The notes under the pieces: generated by a model
The model's database searches: none
The model's input: only the letters and a program-made list of their open reading frames with translations
What the model was told of the DNA's origin: nothing
Made by a program: the position numbers and the translations under genes
Assembly (NCBI GenBank): GCA_013399305.1
Contig: VXAI01000163.1
Coordinates: 1,552,782 to 1,616,781, forward strand
From: Rostratula benghalensis
Lineage: Eukaryota > Chordata > Aves > Charadriiformes > Rostratulidae
Length of the DNA stretch: 64,000 bases
Direction of reading: 5' to 3'
In this document: in pieces, positions 48,384-60,718 of the stretch
Numbering within the stretch: the stretch's first letter is position 1
Layout of the letters: every line of letters starts with the position of its first letter

Positions 48384-51300
48384 AAATTTGACCATGGCCT
48401 GACAGAGCCCTTGGCTCCTCTAGATAATATATGGGGGACTCATCCTGTGCCAGTCAAATAACAAGCATGGTTTTCTTCCCCTCTGTGCCAGCTCAACCTC
48501 ATTTACTGGCTTTCATGGACAGGGCAGTGCTTGAGTATATCCATACGATCAGCTGGAAAAGGCACACTCCTATCCCAAGGGGGCTTTCATGGTGGCCCCA
48601 TAGGGGATGTCATGAGGGCTTGGCACCATACTCAGGTAGCCATGCAGCACATGTGGTTAGCCACATGCCCCAGCATGGGAACAGCTCACCTTCCTCTGTC
48701 CCAACCCAAAGGTGGACTGGGTGCACAACACTTGGAGCAGGATGCAATAGATGTAGCTGTAGGTTTTATACTCACAGACAGGGGGGTGGGTTTGTGACAG
48801 TGTAAAGGGTCAGGAAACACAACCCTTCAATTACTTCAAGTTATTCTTAAAATGCTGATGACAGGAGAGAGGAAATAAGAGAAAAAGAAGATGGTAGGAG
48901 ACATAGCCACAGGAATAGCCATGTTCCTGCAATTTTTAGGGTTCAAACGCAAGAGAAGATAGTAGAAAGAAACCATGATGCCAATCACTGTTTTCAATAT
49001 CCTCCCACGTAGCAACTGCTTCTATTGAGTCTTTCTATTGTGAAAGCCCTTCTTTCACTGCAAACAGAGCTGGAGCTCTCTGTGAGCCTTGGCTCCTGGT
49101 GGAGGAAAATGCCGTGCTTTTGTTAACGGCAGTGAACACTTGTTTATACCTTTGCTTTGGTGGAATGCTGGGTGAACTGGGGGGTTGCCTTGGCTTAGCT
49201 TAGCTTAGCAGGGCTTAACTCTGCAGAGAGAGGAAGCTTGGGGTGGCTCCCAAATTTACAAGTTGGGTCATTGCCGTAAGAGAGACCCCATCCTTCCTCT
49301 GAATTCAGCCAGCAGGTCCTCACTAATCCTTCAGTCATATTGCCTGCAGGTCTCTGGCTCTCAGGGTGGGAAAGCTGAAAGATAACAAGTGGCTGTAGAC
49401 CATGAGGGCTATACATGCTTCCCCATCACCTCAGTGCCTCTGACATCCCAACTGGCACGTAGTTCCCAGACAGCCTCTGGTCAATATAACATCTCTGCCA
49501 CGAAGATGGTAGCCAGAAGGCTACTGGAATGAGTCTCCACATCCCTAACTGGACCACACATGGACTTTCATAAAGTTTGTACTTGGATGTAAATTTTACT
49601 GCTTGAACTCACTTCTAGTTTTTAAATTACTTTTTAATGACTTCCAAGCAGAACAAAAGGGAATTTACATTCTCTAGGAAACATGATCAGAATGACATTA
49701 CAGAAGCCTAAATTTAACTTGAAAAATATGACAGGGTATGAGCAATTAGCAAGGGAATCCCTGGGAAAAACAGCTTCTTAATACAGATACTTTTTTTTTT
49801 TTTAAGGATTCTTAAAAAGCAGAGTTAAACAGGCCCAAAAAATATGTACTGCAAAGCATTAGGGGAATCTGCCATTTTTCTGTAATACTTTACTTCTGAA
49901 AGATCTTCACTACAAGAGAAAAGAAAAAAAACAAAAGGTGCTGATGCTCAAGAAAAGAAAAAACCCAACAATCTTCTGGCCTCTCTCTGGTTGCTATACC
50001 TATTTTCATGTCAGGAATAAAATACTGGAACAAGTAGTAGCAGTAAAGCCATTGGAGTACCACAGACTAGGTAAATGTTTGAAAGCACCCTTACTTCAAC
50101 CAAATGCTTTGACACATTATTTTAAAATACTTATATACATGTATAGATTAACAATTATGACAGCTGTGCTGTAGTTATCATTGCTCTACTATTTCTGTGT
50201 GAGAATATCGGTTATAAAGCAAAATTACAAAAAAGCAGTGCCACTGCAAATTGGTTTGCTTCTGCAGTTCTCACTCTTGGTCAGGAAGCTGGTAATTGAA
50301 GGATCATCAAGAAGCAAACACGTGTCTTAAAATAACTTGTTCAGCAAAGATTCCCTGTTATTGGATTTCTTCATCTGAAGACCAGCTCCAATATTTCTCA
50401 GAGCTGCAATATGCTGAGTACGTGCAAGTCCTTCCCGCTCTCTGTTACAATTTACTGAGTGAGCAAAACAGCTCCTTGATGGACTGAATTTAATGAACTT
50501 ACATGGAAAGACCTAATCATAAGACTAAAGCAGAGCCCTCTGTGGCCAAAACAGCTGCTGTACACACGCTGACAGCTTGCTAGAGACGCTGCAGAAAATA
50601 GGATTCCCAGGGTTTCAGGAAAAAAACCCACTGCAAATAGCTGGCTTAGAGACTTAAAGGAAGGCTTTAAGAGCTACCTTTCAAACTTAGCAGTAGATCC
50701 AAACAAAATCCCCTAAAAGAGAGAAGCTGAAAATTTGCACCTGTCTCTATTTAAAATATGGCTTTCCAGCTTCTCTCTGGTCGCTGGACCAGAAGTGTGC
50801 TGTAAACATAAAATAAATTCTGGGTGTGGAGGCTTCACTGGAGCTTTTTTATTTTTGTTATCACCAAGCCCTTCAGCAGCTTCAGAGTCAGGAGACATCC
50901 ATGACATCCCCATTCCATTTGCCTCTCCCTATGAGGTCCAGGAAGGGAAATCCTCGTCTGGGGCAACTTGAAACCCGACAGCATCATGGGCACCACAGCG
51001 GGGCAAACAGCACGCATCCAGCCAGCCACTCGCTGCTCCCCTCTTAGACAGATGCTACCCGTCCTTCAGCACCAGTGCACTCAGAGATCTTCACACATGT
51101 GGTGTAATTAGTCTGCTGGCTAATGGCCTTTGGATAAACAGCATGGCATTGTTTGGCCATTACGTTATGGCCATAATGGGATTTCGGAAACCCCTCATGC
51201 TGTGTGGTGGATACCTCTGGGCACAGGAGCAGGGGAGCACACAGCGAGGGAGATGTGCTCCCTGTAGACCTGCATGCCGGCAGTGTGAGCTCAAATCTCT

Positions 51301-52561
51301 CCTATCCTCAGTGCAGGTAATTATGCCCTCCCACTGCTTTAAACAAAAATACATTCTTCTCTTTCAAACAGTCAGATTCTGATAATTTTTTTTTCTGCCC
51401 ACCTTAACTCATATCAATCAGGCTTTACGTAACAGTGGTATTTTGAGAAAGGACACCTACTCTGCAGAAGAGCTATTAGAAAAGGCCAACTTAAAAAGGA
51501 AAAAGCTAACACAAAATATTATATTCTGGCTAGGAACAGTATATTTTCACAAATAACCAGAAGGAAAAGCTCACCTGGAGGGAGAATTTGACATAGAAGG
51601 ATCCTTAGACTGAAGAGAATTTAGTTTCTTAGTACAGTTCCTGTCCTTAATCCTGTTTTCATTTTTAATGTACTACAGAAGAGGGCAGTATAAACTCAGT
51701 GTTTTGCATGTAGTAATAATGCTTCTGTGGTCACATTAACAGCATTGAAACTTAATGTTTCTGTTAACGCACTAAGGAATAATCTATTTAAGAACAGAGA
51801 CAGCCTGTTAAATCTTCAGTGGTTCGTGTTCTGGAGGATGTTCTGTTCTGTTAGAAATACACAACTAGGAGTTTTCTTTCACTTTGCCTGTTTTGCCCAT
51901 ATGATCTGTAAATCCAGCACATACCGTGCATGTTAAATATATGCATAAATGCTAAGCCAGCAAAGCAGGATCAGCGCTTAGTAATGTGTAAGGTAAGCAA
52001 TTATAACACACAGTGCTTTTACTTACTTCTGTAGAGAAAGGAAGGCTGTGTCACAGGACCAGCCCAGATCCCTGAGAGCTTTGCTGCTGCGAATTTTCAT
52101 TAAGTTGAACGTCCAGCTGTGGGGTCAGATAGAGCAGCTGTAGGATTCCTGATGAAAGAGCCTTAGATGCTGCTTCCCAACTTTAAAAGTCTCTGTGAGT
52201 TCCTATTCTAACATAAACTTGACAGGACCTTATGGACAAGGACGAGTAGAGGTAGGCAACACTCCACCTTGGTGTTTGAAAATACAGGGGCGTATAATCG
52301 TGTCTGCTCAGGCTGACCTCACCACCACAGAACCGTGACAGCTCCCAGCCATAATATGATTTATTACTGCTGTGGCAGCATCGCTGTCTCTCACTTGTCT
52401 GGAGAAACAAGTGCAGGAAGGTTTCCAAAGACAATTCTCTTAATCAACCAAACTGATACTATTAGTAAAATAGACAATCTCTCAAGAACATAATTTTTCC
52501 TCAGATCTTCGAGGAGTTAAGTTTGCAGAATAATTTGTGCTCCTTCCTTTCCGTAGCACTC
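48384..52561. other. Unique non-coding sequence with small simple repeats
   Basis: Contents are a triple CTTAG run (49194-49209), a T13 run (49791-49803) and a 12-bp palindrome TTATGGCCATAA at 51165-51176. Frames near 48431-48805 (plus, 124 codons) and 50713-51047 (several, both strands) are not recognisable. No interspersed repeat is called. Confidence 0.6.
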
Positions 52562-52598
52562 TTTCCCTTACATAATGGTTCGATTTCCCTTACATAAT
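52562..52598 (+). repeat. 15-bp direct repeat, 22-base period
   Basis: TTTCCCTTACATAAT occurs at 52562-52576 and again, identical, at 52584-52598, with GGTTCGA between. It is a small recent tandem duplication. Confidence 0.85.
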
Positions 52599-54663
52599 AG
52601 TAATTTTCTAGTCTCCTTTTATTGCTGATTTTTGGGTTTTTTTTAAATGGTTTTAGTCTCCCAAAAGACAAATTTCTCTGTGAACTATGACAGGAAATAT
52701 CAGACAGCTTGTGGAGGTTCTGTGTGCAAAAGGGAAGAAAAAGTTTCCTCCAAAAGCTGGAAGGAAGGGGATGAAATTACTATATATACTATCACAGGCT
52801 TTAAGTTATAACTTGACATTAAAAATGTGCTCAGTGAGAAACTTCTATAAAATCAACTTGAAAATCTAACCGGATACCACAGGGTCTGTAGGTGGTTACA
52901 CTCTAATAGAGAATTTCATAGAAGCGTTTAGCAGGGATAATGCTCTAATAAAAAGAGTCTATAAAAAGAAGTTTCTGTGAAAATCTTTAGGATTTAATAG
53001 CAGAATGGGGAAGAAAGAGAGAGAGGTAGGGAGACGGAGAGGAGATGTGTCTTAAAGTAATGTCTCCTGAAAATTGCGTGTTTTACAATCTTAAGTAGGT
53101 GGACTCTAAACATTTTAATGATGCAAACGTCAGACTTGGATTTCAAGTGCCCCAAAGTATGAAATGTTCAGATGAAGGGTTGGAGTTTCTGCCCATCTGT
53201 AGCAGAATTGTACTGCTATTTATAGACGTGCTTTTCCTCAAATATCTAAAATGCCTTCTTTGCTTCTCAACAACAGGCATGCCTATAATTGAATGTAACT
53301 GAGTCATGTGAACATACTGCAGTTTTCCCCAAATTAACAGGAAGCTGAAATCCTACTTTTTTCCCTAGGAAAGAACCTAGGTAGGTAGCTAGCTTCCATG
53401 TAGCTGGGTTGTGAAAGAAATATTACAACTCCTGTTTGAAAGGTAATTTTGTGGATCTTGAACTGGGAGATTTTGTGCTGATGCCAGCGTTGGGTTTGAA
53501 ATTTTCCCAGGCTCTGCCAAATTTCTCCTCCTCCACTTGCAGAGACTCTGCTTGCTTTCTCCTGTGTTTGACAGGGAGGATCGTGACTGGATTTGCTGGG
53601 GAGAGCCATACTCAGAGAAGGCAGTTTTTAACCGACCCACGCAGTTAACCTGAATATGTCCTAGAAAACATGCTAGTTAAGTGCATTATGTACAGTTACT
53701 TTGTCAGCTGTTTTTCACGGATGTCACTTGAGCAGTCACTGCATAAGCACTCTCTGGTTGATTTAGGTTTGCTGTAGTTTGGAATCCCTGTTAAACCTAA
53801 ACAGTCTCTGTGAGTAAGGAAATGTGACCCATCAGCCAGCCTCAGCGTTGAATACTGTAGAAAAAACATCCACCTGACACTGCAGTAATTACAGTACAGA
53901 GATTATAATTGTCTGGACTACCTGGAATGGTGTTTAAGCCCCGTTTCCTTGACAAATAGGCAGTGCACTTATTCAGAAAGATTTGCATTACGTTCGTTAC
54001 TCTTGTCATCCCACAATCTTGTTGGGGTGTCTGCAAGTAAATTATAAAATGGCAATAAATCGAGACTAAAGCGTTTAGGCACTAAGAAGTACTGAAAAAA
54101 AGCAAACAAGAAACCCAGCAAACAAGAAGCCTCTTTATGCCACTTTCCACACGTGATACAGACTGTCACTAGGAGGGCAGCTGTGCCACAGACTATGTGG
54201 TCCTTCTCATTTCTGCATCACCTTTTTGCACAACCTACATTTCCTAGGCTCTGGGAGCTGTGCCACTGACTTTGCCAGTCTCAGAGTGAGCTGAACACGA
54301 CTTGTCTAGATGATACAGAAGATGCCCTAATCTTAGCCTTATCCTGTGGCACCTCCACTAACTTGAGGCTAAGCAGCTTCTGTCCCCTGTGCACATGTAC
54401 CATTCAAAGGGGCCAGTGATCCCCTGGGGACCTGCACTGTGCACGTATGGTCTCCTCAGCACCACCCTTCAGCTGAGAGTGCAGTAAACTGCTTCTCTAA
54501 CCTATTACCACCAGTGCTTCCCCATTTCTGTTTGGCTGAGCAGTAATGCCCCTGAGCATGTTTTAGTCTTTCTCCTGCACGATGCAACATGAGGGGCAAA
54601 TTCCTCGGAGTTCTACCAGACTCTGGTCACAATAACCTACAGAAAAATATCAGTCAACATTTT
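52599..54663. other. Unique non-coding sequence
   Basis: Overlapping frames at 53334-53648 on both strands (up to 91 codons) carry no known domain. No repeat is recognised. Confidence 0.65.
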
Positions 54664-55140
54664 CATAGAATCATAGAATTGTCTAGGCTGGAAGGGACCT
54701 TTAAGATCATCTAGACCAACCATCGACCTAACTCTGATAAAAAACCATCACTAAACCATGTCACTGAGACTAGGTCAACACTGTTTTCTGAATACCTCCA
54801 GGGCTGGTGCCTCAGCCACTTCCCTGGGCAGTCTGTTCCAATGCTTAATTACCCTTTCAGTGTTAAAATTTTTCTGATACCTGATCTGAACCTCTCATGG
54901 TGCAACTTGAGGCCATTTCCTCTTGTCCTATCACCTGTGACTTGGGAAAAGAGACCGACCCCTGCCTCTCTACAATCTCCTTTCAGGTAGTTGTAGAGAG
55001 TGATAGGGTCTCTCCTCAGCCACCTTCTCTCTAGGCTGAACAACCTCAGCTCCCTCAGCCTCTCCTCATAAGACTTAGCCTCCGAATGCCTCGCCAGCTT
55101 TGTTACTTTTCTCTGGACTAATGTCCTTCTCAGGACTTCT
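54664..55140 (-). mobile_element. CR1 LINE, 5'-truncated, with octamer 3' end
   Basis: On the minus strand the element ends in two ATTCTATG units, the CR1 terminal octamer repeat. On the plus strand this is CATAGAATCATAGAATTG at 54664, followed by the conserved GGCTGGAAGGGACCTTTAAG block. Upstream, in element sense, lies the ORF2 C-terminus and then a stretch matching the inter-motif region (TCGCCAGCTTTGTTAC, TTCTCTGGAC). The right end fades near 55140. About 480 bases remain. Confidence 0.93.
54849..55043 (-). pseudogene. CR1 ORF2 C-terminal fragment, frameshifted
   Basis: Sixty-four codons carry the landmarks [37 protein letters not shown] and FRSGIRK. They then hit an early stop. The neighbouring frame continues the family sequence (a WNRLPREV block) to the expected ORF2 end. 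A one-base slip in the A/T run near 54867-54873 explains the break. With no polymerase or endonuclease domain, the copy is inactive. Confidence 0.9.
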
Positions 55141-55994
55141 CTGCCTTTCTCCAGACCTTTCCCAGCTAAATGCCCACTGTGCTTGCCATTTGTTAGGTCC
55201 CAGTCCCATTAATTTGAATGAATGTAAATATAAGTGCCTTAATTTCTCCACTAAGAACTTGCAGAGATCAGCAAGGAAAATGAAGCAGACATCCAGTTCT
55301 TAGCAACTAGATTTCTCACAGAGGCTTAAAATTGTGATGTACTCATCATAAGAGTGACATCCTTCTAGTAGAGTAAATAAATGTCTAAAAACATTACACT
55401 GTGACCTGGCTGACCATTCACCACTGTCCAGCAGTTATAAATACCAAGTATCACAGTGCTCCTTCCTGCTGCTCTTTGTATCGTGGTGGGTATCCAGGAT
55501 CAAAGCCTGACTATATGAACATATATTTAAAAACATATTCGGACCTCAACATACTTAAAAATCTTGGTGGACAAGGAGAGAGGACTGGCTGAGAAGGGGA
55601 AGCACAGACATCATGTCTAACGTTGCCCACATAGTGAGAGGAGGCAGGGAAAGAGTAGCTGGGGACAACTGATGAGTCTATGGCACAAAGTGACACTAGA
55701 AATACAAGACAACATTACAAATTAAAGTCATGCAGGGATGAGAAAAACAAAATTTACTTACAGGTAATAGGGGCTTAGAAAAGGTTCCTAACTATGCTTC
55801 CCTAATAATAAACTGTGAATCGTTAGCTCTGCTCCAACCAACAGCGACCCTTCAGGTTGCAGAGGTGCAGACTTAATATTTCTTAATATTACAGGCTCGA
55901 TGAAAATGTAAAACCAGAGTGCAGGCTCCAGAAGGTGGTCACAGCAGCAACTCGCTGCGGGAAGAGCCACTTTCCTCTTGATATTAGACTTCAC
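55141..55994. other. Unique non-coding sequence
   Basis: Short frames only (up to 68 codons). The region lies between the CR1 copy and the CTCF-like site, with nothing else recognised. Confidence 0.7.
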
Positions 55995-56009
55995 TCACTA
56001 GAGGGCACC
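55995..56009 (+). promoter_or_regulatory. Candidate CTCF binding motif (plus)
   Basis: TCACTAGAGGGCACC matches the CTCF core CCASYAGRKGGCRSY at 14 of 15 positions. Only the first base differs. Its orientation is opposite to the site at 4659-4673, and the two point away from each other. Known biology: convergent CTCF pairs anchor loops, so a divergent pair would serve separate loops on either side. Binding is not shown. Confidence 0.45.
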
Positions 56010-57109
56010 AACACCTCAGCTTGGTGCAGACTGCTCTGAGCAGCGAAAGTTTGTGGGGGAGAAAAAAAAAAAAAGGGGGCCCTGGTCACAGCTAAGAATT
56101 AGTATATATGAAAATAAAAATTTGGAAATAATAACAGTAAGAAAAGTTGTTCTGGTGAAAAGCAAAAATTTCAGGTGAAATATTTCCATTGTTTCCAAAT
56201 TTGTGCTCAACAAGAACACAGGAAACCTTCTTAACTTCAGCTGCAAATAGTCACCATTGACAAAATAAATTGAAGTTTATAAGATAAACTAAAAAAAATT
56301 TTTAAAAGTATATAATTAAGTATAATTATATAATTGATACATCAAAAAAAGTGAAGTCAGTACTGAGTGATTACTTAAAACACTGTTGTTCTTTGAGTGA
56401 AAGGAAGCAGCTCAGATCCCCAGCCTGAACCTGGAAGGATACAGCAGATGAGTTTTCCTCAGGCTTACGAATCTTGCTTCCCTTAACACCTATAAAAAAA
56501 GTTGCTTTTACTCTCTTCATCAGCACCAGGCAAGTCTGCCCCACATGCCCATCCCCATGGCTGTGGTGTTACACACCATGGTCTGACAGGCAGCTGCTGC
56601 TTGGCTCACACAGGTATCCTGGTACCTGCTGGTTTGATATTTAGCACCATGGGATACAGGTTGTGACTGCCACTAGGATGCCCCCTCTCTGGAATGCTGC
56701 AGAGACCTCTGTTCTACCCCAATCCAGCACGATGCTGTCAACTGGGGATGCACAGCTAGTCCAGCCTCCCAGCACTGTTCTTGATTTTGAGCCCTAAAAA
56801 GTAAGCAATACCCTGAAACACCACTCAAAACGGAACGCCTAAGAACAGGCTCTCCTGAAGCCAGCAAGATAACAAGGCCATTTAATCATCCAAAACTATG
56901 CGGCCTCAGCTTTGCTCCCTCAAGGACGTAAACATCTCTTTTTAACCAGACTTGGCAGCAACAGTCTTTCTCCTGGATTTCAGCTTTCTAAAACATTCAT
57001 AAAAAAACCGATCCTTGCATGACCTGACTCAAAGGGCCAGTGCCTGAGGGGGACCAAACAACCTGGTGGCTAAAGAACTGGCTGGCACGTGATAGAACCA
57101 GCATCTTGC
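56010..57109. other. Non-coding sequence with a very AT-rich patch
   Basis: 56272-56345 is almost entirely A/T and contains TATAATTA words in direct and inverted order, a composition like matrix-attachment DNA. An A12 run lies at 56062-56073. No gene is recognised. Confidence 0.6.
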
Positions 57110-57172
57110 AAGGGCAGAACTTGAACCTGCATCTGGAGCAATGTAATTGAGTACCCTTTACACTGCAGTGTC
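57110..57172 (-). mobile_element. Possible tRNA-derived SINE head (MIR/CORE-like)
   Basis: On the minus strand an A-box-like CACTGCAGTGTAAAGG (57155-57170) precedes a B-box-like GGTTCAAGTTC (57117-57127). The distance from AGGGTACT to GGTTCAA, 30 bases, equals that in the tRNA-derived head of amniote CORE-SINEs as I remember it. TTCTGCC follows, as in MIR. I cannot follow the core domain further left. It could instead be a decayed tRNA pseudogene or chance. Confidence 0.3.
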
Positions 57173-57173
57173 C

Positions 57174-57192
57174 TTTTTTTTTTTTTTTTTTT
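57174..57192. repeat. T19 homopolymer
   Basis: This is a run of 19 T beside the putative SINE head. On the minus strand it is an A run upstream of that head, so it is not the head's own tail. Confidence 0.85.
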
Positions 57193-60100
57193 GCCTAAAA
57201 GGTACTTTTGGGAGACAGGACTCTGTCTATACCCACACGTCTCGAGTAAAACTATTGGAAAACAGGAGAAAAAGTATGAAAAGCATAGAAAAAAGTACAG
57301 CTGAGGGGACTCCTGAAAACAGCCTTTTAACACGTCAAATGAGACAGGACAGTGCTTGTTCTGCAAGTCTTGGTGAGGCTGAGGAGTGAGATCTACTTGG
57401 AGGAGACTTGTGTTGTCAGACCCAGGTGGATGTGAGCAAAAACCAGACTTCCTCAGTGGACACCCAAGTGTTAAAAAAAAAAACCCAAAACAAACTAACT
57501 AGATGCTTATGTGGTAAGCTGGCATTCTGTGAATACTAGTGGTTGGCCACATACCTCTAAGATGAGCATCCTGATGCCAAAGTCTCTACACATTTGATAA
57601 GCCTGGGGGACTTATCTCCGAGGCATCGATACCGAGGAGAGAAGGGGCAGTAACAGCCTCCCAGGGGACCCCTCAGATAAAGCTTCTCACAGCACTCTCA
57701 TGAATCTCCTGAAATCTGACCCCCACCAAGCATTGCTGAAGCTTCAGCTTGGACACCGGTTCTGATACTGGAGGACCTGCTTCAGGGAAGAGGTCCTGGG
57801 GTGGGCCCAGAGCTGAGGAAGAGTGAGAAAAGGCTAGCAAATACAACCTATGAGGACCAACCAAGGTCCCATGTGGTTAGCCTTAAATAACAAACACAGA
57901 GGTGTACTGAAAACAGACCCAGAAACTCTCCAGAGTACTGCAGATGAGTACCACATTTCAGAAAGATGCAGTAGGAGATCTCTCGAGGCACCTTTCACGG
58001 ATAACTTTTTATAATTCTCAGGTTTATAAATCTGTCTGCAATTACAGGGATAGTGAGCAAAAAATTCTAATAGCTTTATCTCTTTTTTACAGTCAAGGAA
58101 ACCAGAAGAAGGACCTAATCCCTTAACTCTGAGTTATTGCAGTCTTTCCTTCAGATGGAAAATTCTTCTTAAAAAAAAATCCTAAAATGAAACAATGGTG
58201 TGTTGTGTTTTACGCTAAGTACCAGTAAATACATTTGAGTTGCCACACTCCTTTCTGCATTCTTAGTGTACAGGATGCAATTTCTCTTCCCTCTTCCAAT
58301 GCCCTCCCTGTTTTATCCAACTACAGCCCCTGATCTGTTTCCCCAGTGCAAATCCAGGTTCTATTAGCAGGGTTTTTCAGCAAGTGACCTGAACAAATAT
58401 GCCAAGGCAAGACCAAAGGCCCAGGGTAAGAGTAATCATCAGCCTGATCTTTCATTTGCCTTTCACCCTTACAAGGTTTTGGCAAAACCAGCCTGGGCAT
58501 CAACACACACAGGCTGGTGCGAAGGTTATCAGGGTCTTCTGTCTGTAATAGTCCTATTACAGTGACAGCTGAATCACGCTGGGATGTTAAAAAGAAAGAA
58601 TTTAGTAGGTAAACTTTAGGAAGGGGGGATGACATCTCACTAAAAGTGAAGCAGTTGAGACTCCATACTCCAATGCGGGAAGAAAGCCCATGAAGGGGAC
58701 AATGGCTCCACTTTGGCCCCGGCAATTAGGAGAAAACTTGAGTAGCGATGCCTAGAAGGAAGGAAAACAGCAGCAAAGCCAAAGAAAATGGGTAAGCTGT
58801 GGGCACACAATGCAAAAGCACCAAGTCACTCCCTTTCTCTGTATGCCTATTTGTTTCTATTGTGCGGATCTGTTTTTGCTTTGCTCGATAATGCTCCATG
58901 TTGACCTTCATAAGGACAGACACATTGGGGAATTTCAGATGGTGCTGTAATGTCTTGGCCATTGAAAACTCTTCCTTATTTTGTCTGAAATGTTCTGTGG
59001 GTGCTTTCTTTAGCAGCTTTACTGGCTCTAGTACAGATTATTATTTAATTTATATCCAGTGTATGAGCTGGCTGGCAGGAACATCAGGTAATTTAGGGGA
59101 AAGAGACTTCTAAATTTATTTCTTTATAGTCAATAATTTGGTAACAGTAAGTACTTTGTCAGTGAGCTGTTATAGTCTGAGTGATCCCCATTTTCTTCTT
59201 TTCTTACTTCTAGTGTTCATACCATCATGGTGAGCACTACGTAGCTAGGGAGAGATGACATGGGCTGAGAAGAGTGGAGAGGCAAGAGACCTTTTCTCAT
59301 GCCTAAACACAGTCAGCTTACCAGTCATGGAAAAAAGGAAAATTCAAAGCCCAATAACTTTCCAGAGATATAGTGGAGTCATCCAAAGGGTCCCTGTGGT
59401 ACTGGTGAGAAACCTGAGGGGCTGCATGAGATCCCAGCTCCAAGGCCTAACAGCCACCTGAGTACCAGAGGGAGCAAAGCTGCTGGTCTCGCCCTCCTCC
59501 CTTGCTCTGAAAGGTTTTGTCATATTGTTGTCCTTCCTATGGCCTCCTTCCCATAACTCAAAGTCACCATGACTAGCCTAGGTGTTTGACACTGGACATT
59601 CAGTGTGTACTTGAGCACAAAGCAATGACCTCTGATGCTCAGCTGTCAGCCTCCTGTGCAAATCAAAATGGCAATTTTGAGTGTGGGTGAAGGAGACCAG
59701 GAAGCATCTTAAGGGACACCATAACGTAGGGGGCAGAATATACATTAGCCATGAGATCCACCTCTTCAGAGTCTTCCTTTCCAGTTAAATGAGCACACTG
59801 CTCCAGCACAGGACTCTGGTTCAACCACACACAGATGATAAACTTTGTGGTTTGTGTCAAATGGCAGCCCATTAGCCCTCCTGATACTTCTGCTCTTCTC
59901 TGCCATGGTTTATCAACCCTTTGCTCAGGGGTCTTTGCCTTCCAAGGAGCTCTGAACTCTGCTGTGCTGGAGCTGCTTGCGGCTCCCTGCTTTCTTAGCC
60001 TCTGGTTTATACACTTCATATGTTAGTTAATGCAACCTCATCACCTCCAGTTTTCAGAACTGTTCAGGACTGCTTTTCCACATGCACTGCTTTTTGGTCT

Positions 60101-60680
60101 TAAAAGTGGCTGTTTAAGACCAGGTCATCCTCTTTGAAAAGCTGCCAGAGTCCATACCATTCTTGCCTGCCAGCATTCCCAAAATCTGCTGCTTATTTTT
60201 CCACCCAGAGCTCATTTTTATTTTCTCTTCCGTTTTAAAACTTTGTTGAACTTAAAAATAGCTCCCTGCAAGTTCAGAGAAAAACCCCAAAACAAAAAAA
60301 ATAATGCAACAAATCAGATAAGATGAAAACAGAAAGGGAAAGGGGGAGGGCATGCCACAAATTATATCACTGTCAACATGGAAATGCTTAAAGAATGCAT
60401 ATTGAGAAACAACAGGAATTAAGAGGCCACAGCTGTGTGATGAGAAGTGATAAGAAACTGCCATCCTTTAATAAGGCATCCTAGGAGACATGCTTCAAAT
60501 GCCCCTTTTCCCCAGGCCTCCCTAATCTCCAAACAAGCAGTACCTGCAAAAAAAAAAAAAAACTCATCATACTAAAAAAGAAACCAGGCCTCGTTTACTC
60601 CTGTTGTTCTGGATTAAAGCACAGTTGAGCTGAATCAACGAGCAAATAAAATACATATGGACAAAGCTCCTGAGACCATC
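57193..60680. other. Unique non-coding sequence
   Basis: Frames of 134 codons (58321-58725, minus) and 118 codons (59663-60019, minus) have no recognisable domain. A 10-bp perfect stem with an 8-nt loop lies at 60095-60122 (TGGTCTTAAA / TTTAAGACCA), about as expected by chance. No repeat family is recognised. Confidence 0.6.
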
Positions 60681-60718
60681 AAGAGGAAAAGGAGGAAGAA
60701 AAGAAAAGGGAAGGGGTG
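60681..60718. repeat. Purine-rich low-complexity tract
   Basis: AAGAGGAAAAGGAGGAAG continues into AAAAGAAAAGGGAAGGGG with almost no pyrimidines. It is a simple polypurine run, able in principle to form triplex DNA. Confidence 0.8.

Noticed and set aside
52577..52588. GGTTCGATTTCC as a tRNA T-arm or B-box
   Set aside because: It lies within a direct repeat, with no A box or cloverleaf upstream on either strand.
58321..58725. 134-codon minus frame, considered as a retroviral or host coding fragment
   Set aside because: No conserved motif, no LTR nearby and no splice context, so no assignment can be supported.
59663..60019. 118-codon minus frame
   Set aside because: The plus strand is also open over part of it and no family is recognised.
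60095..60122. 10-bp stem with 8-nt loop
   Set aside because: About one such stem is expected by chance in 64 kb and nothing nearby gives it a role.
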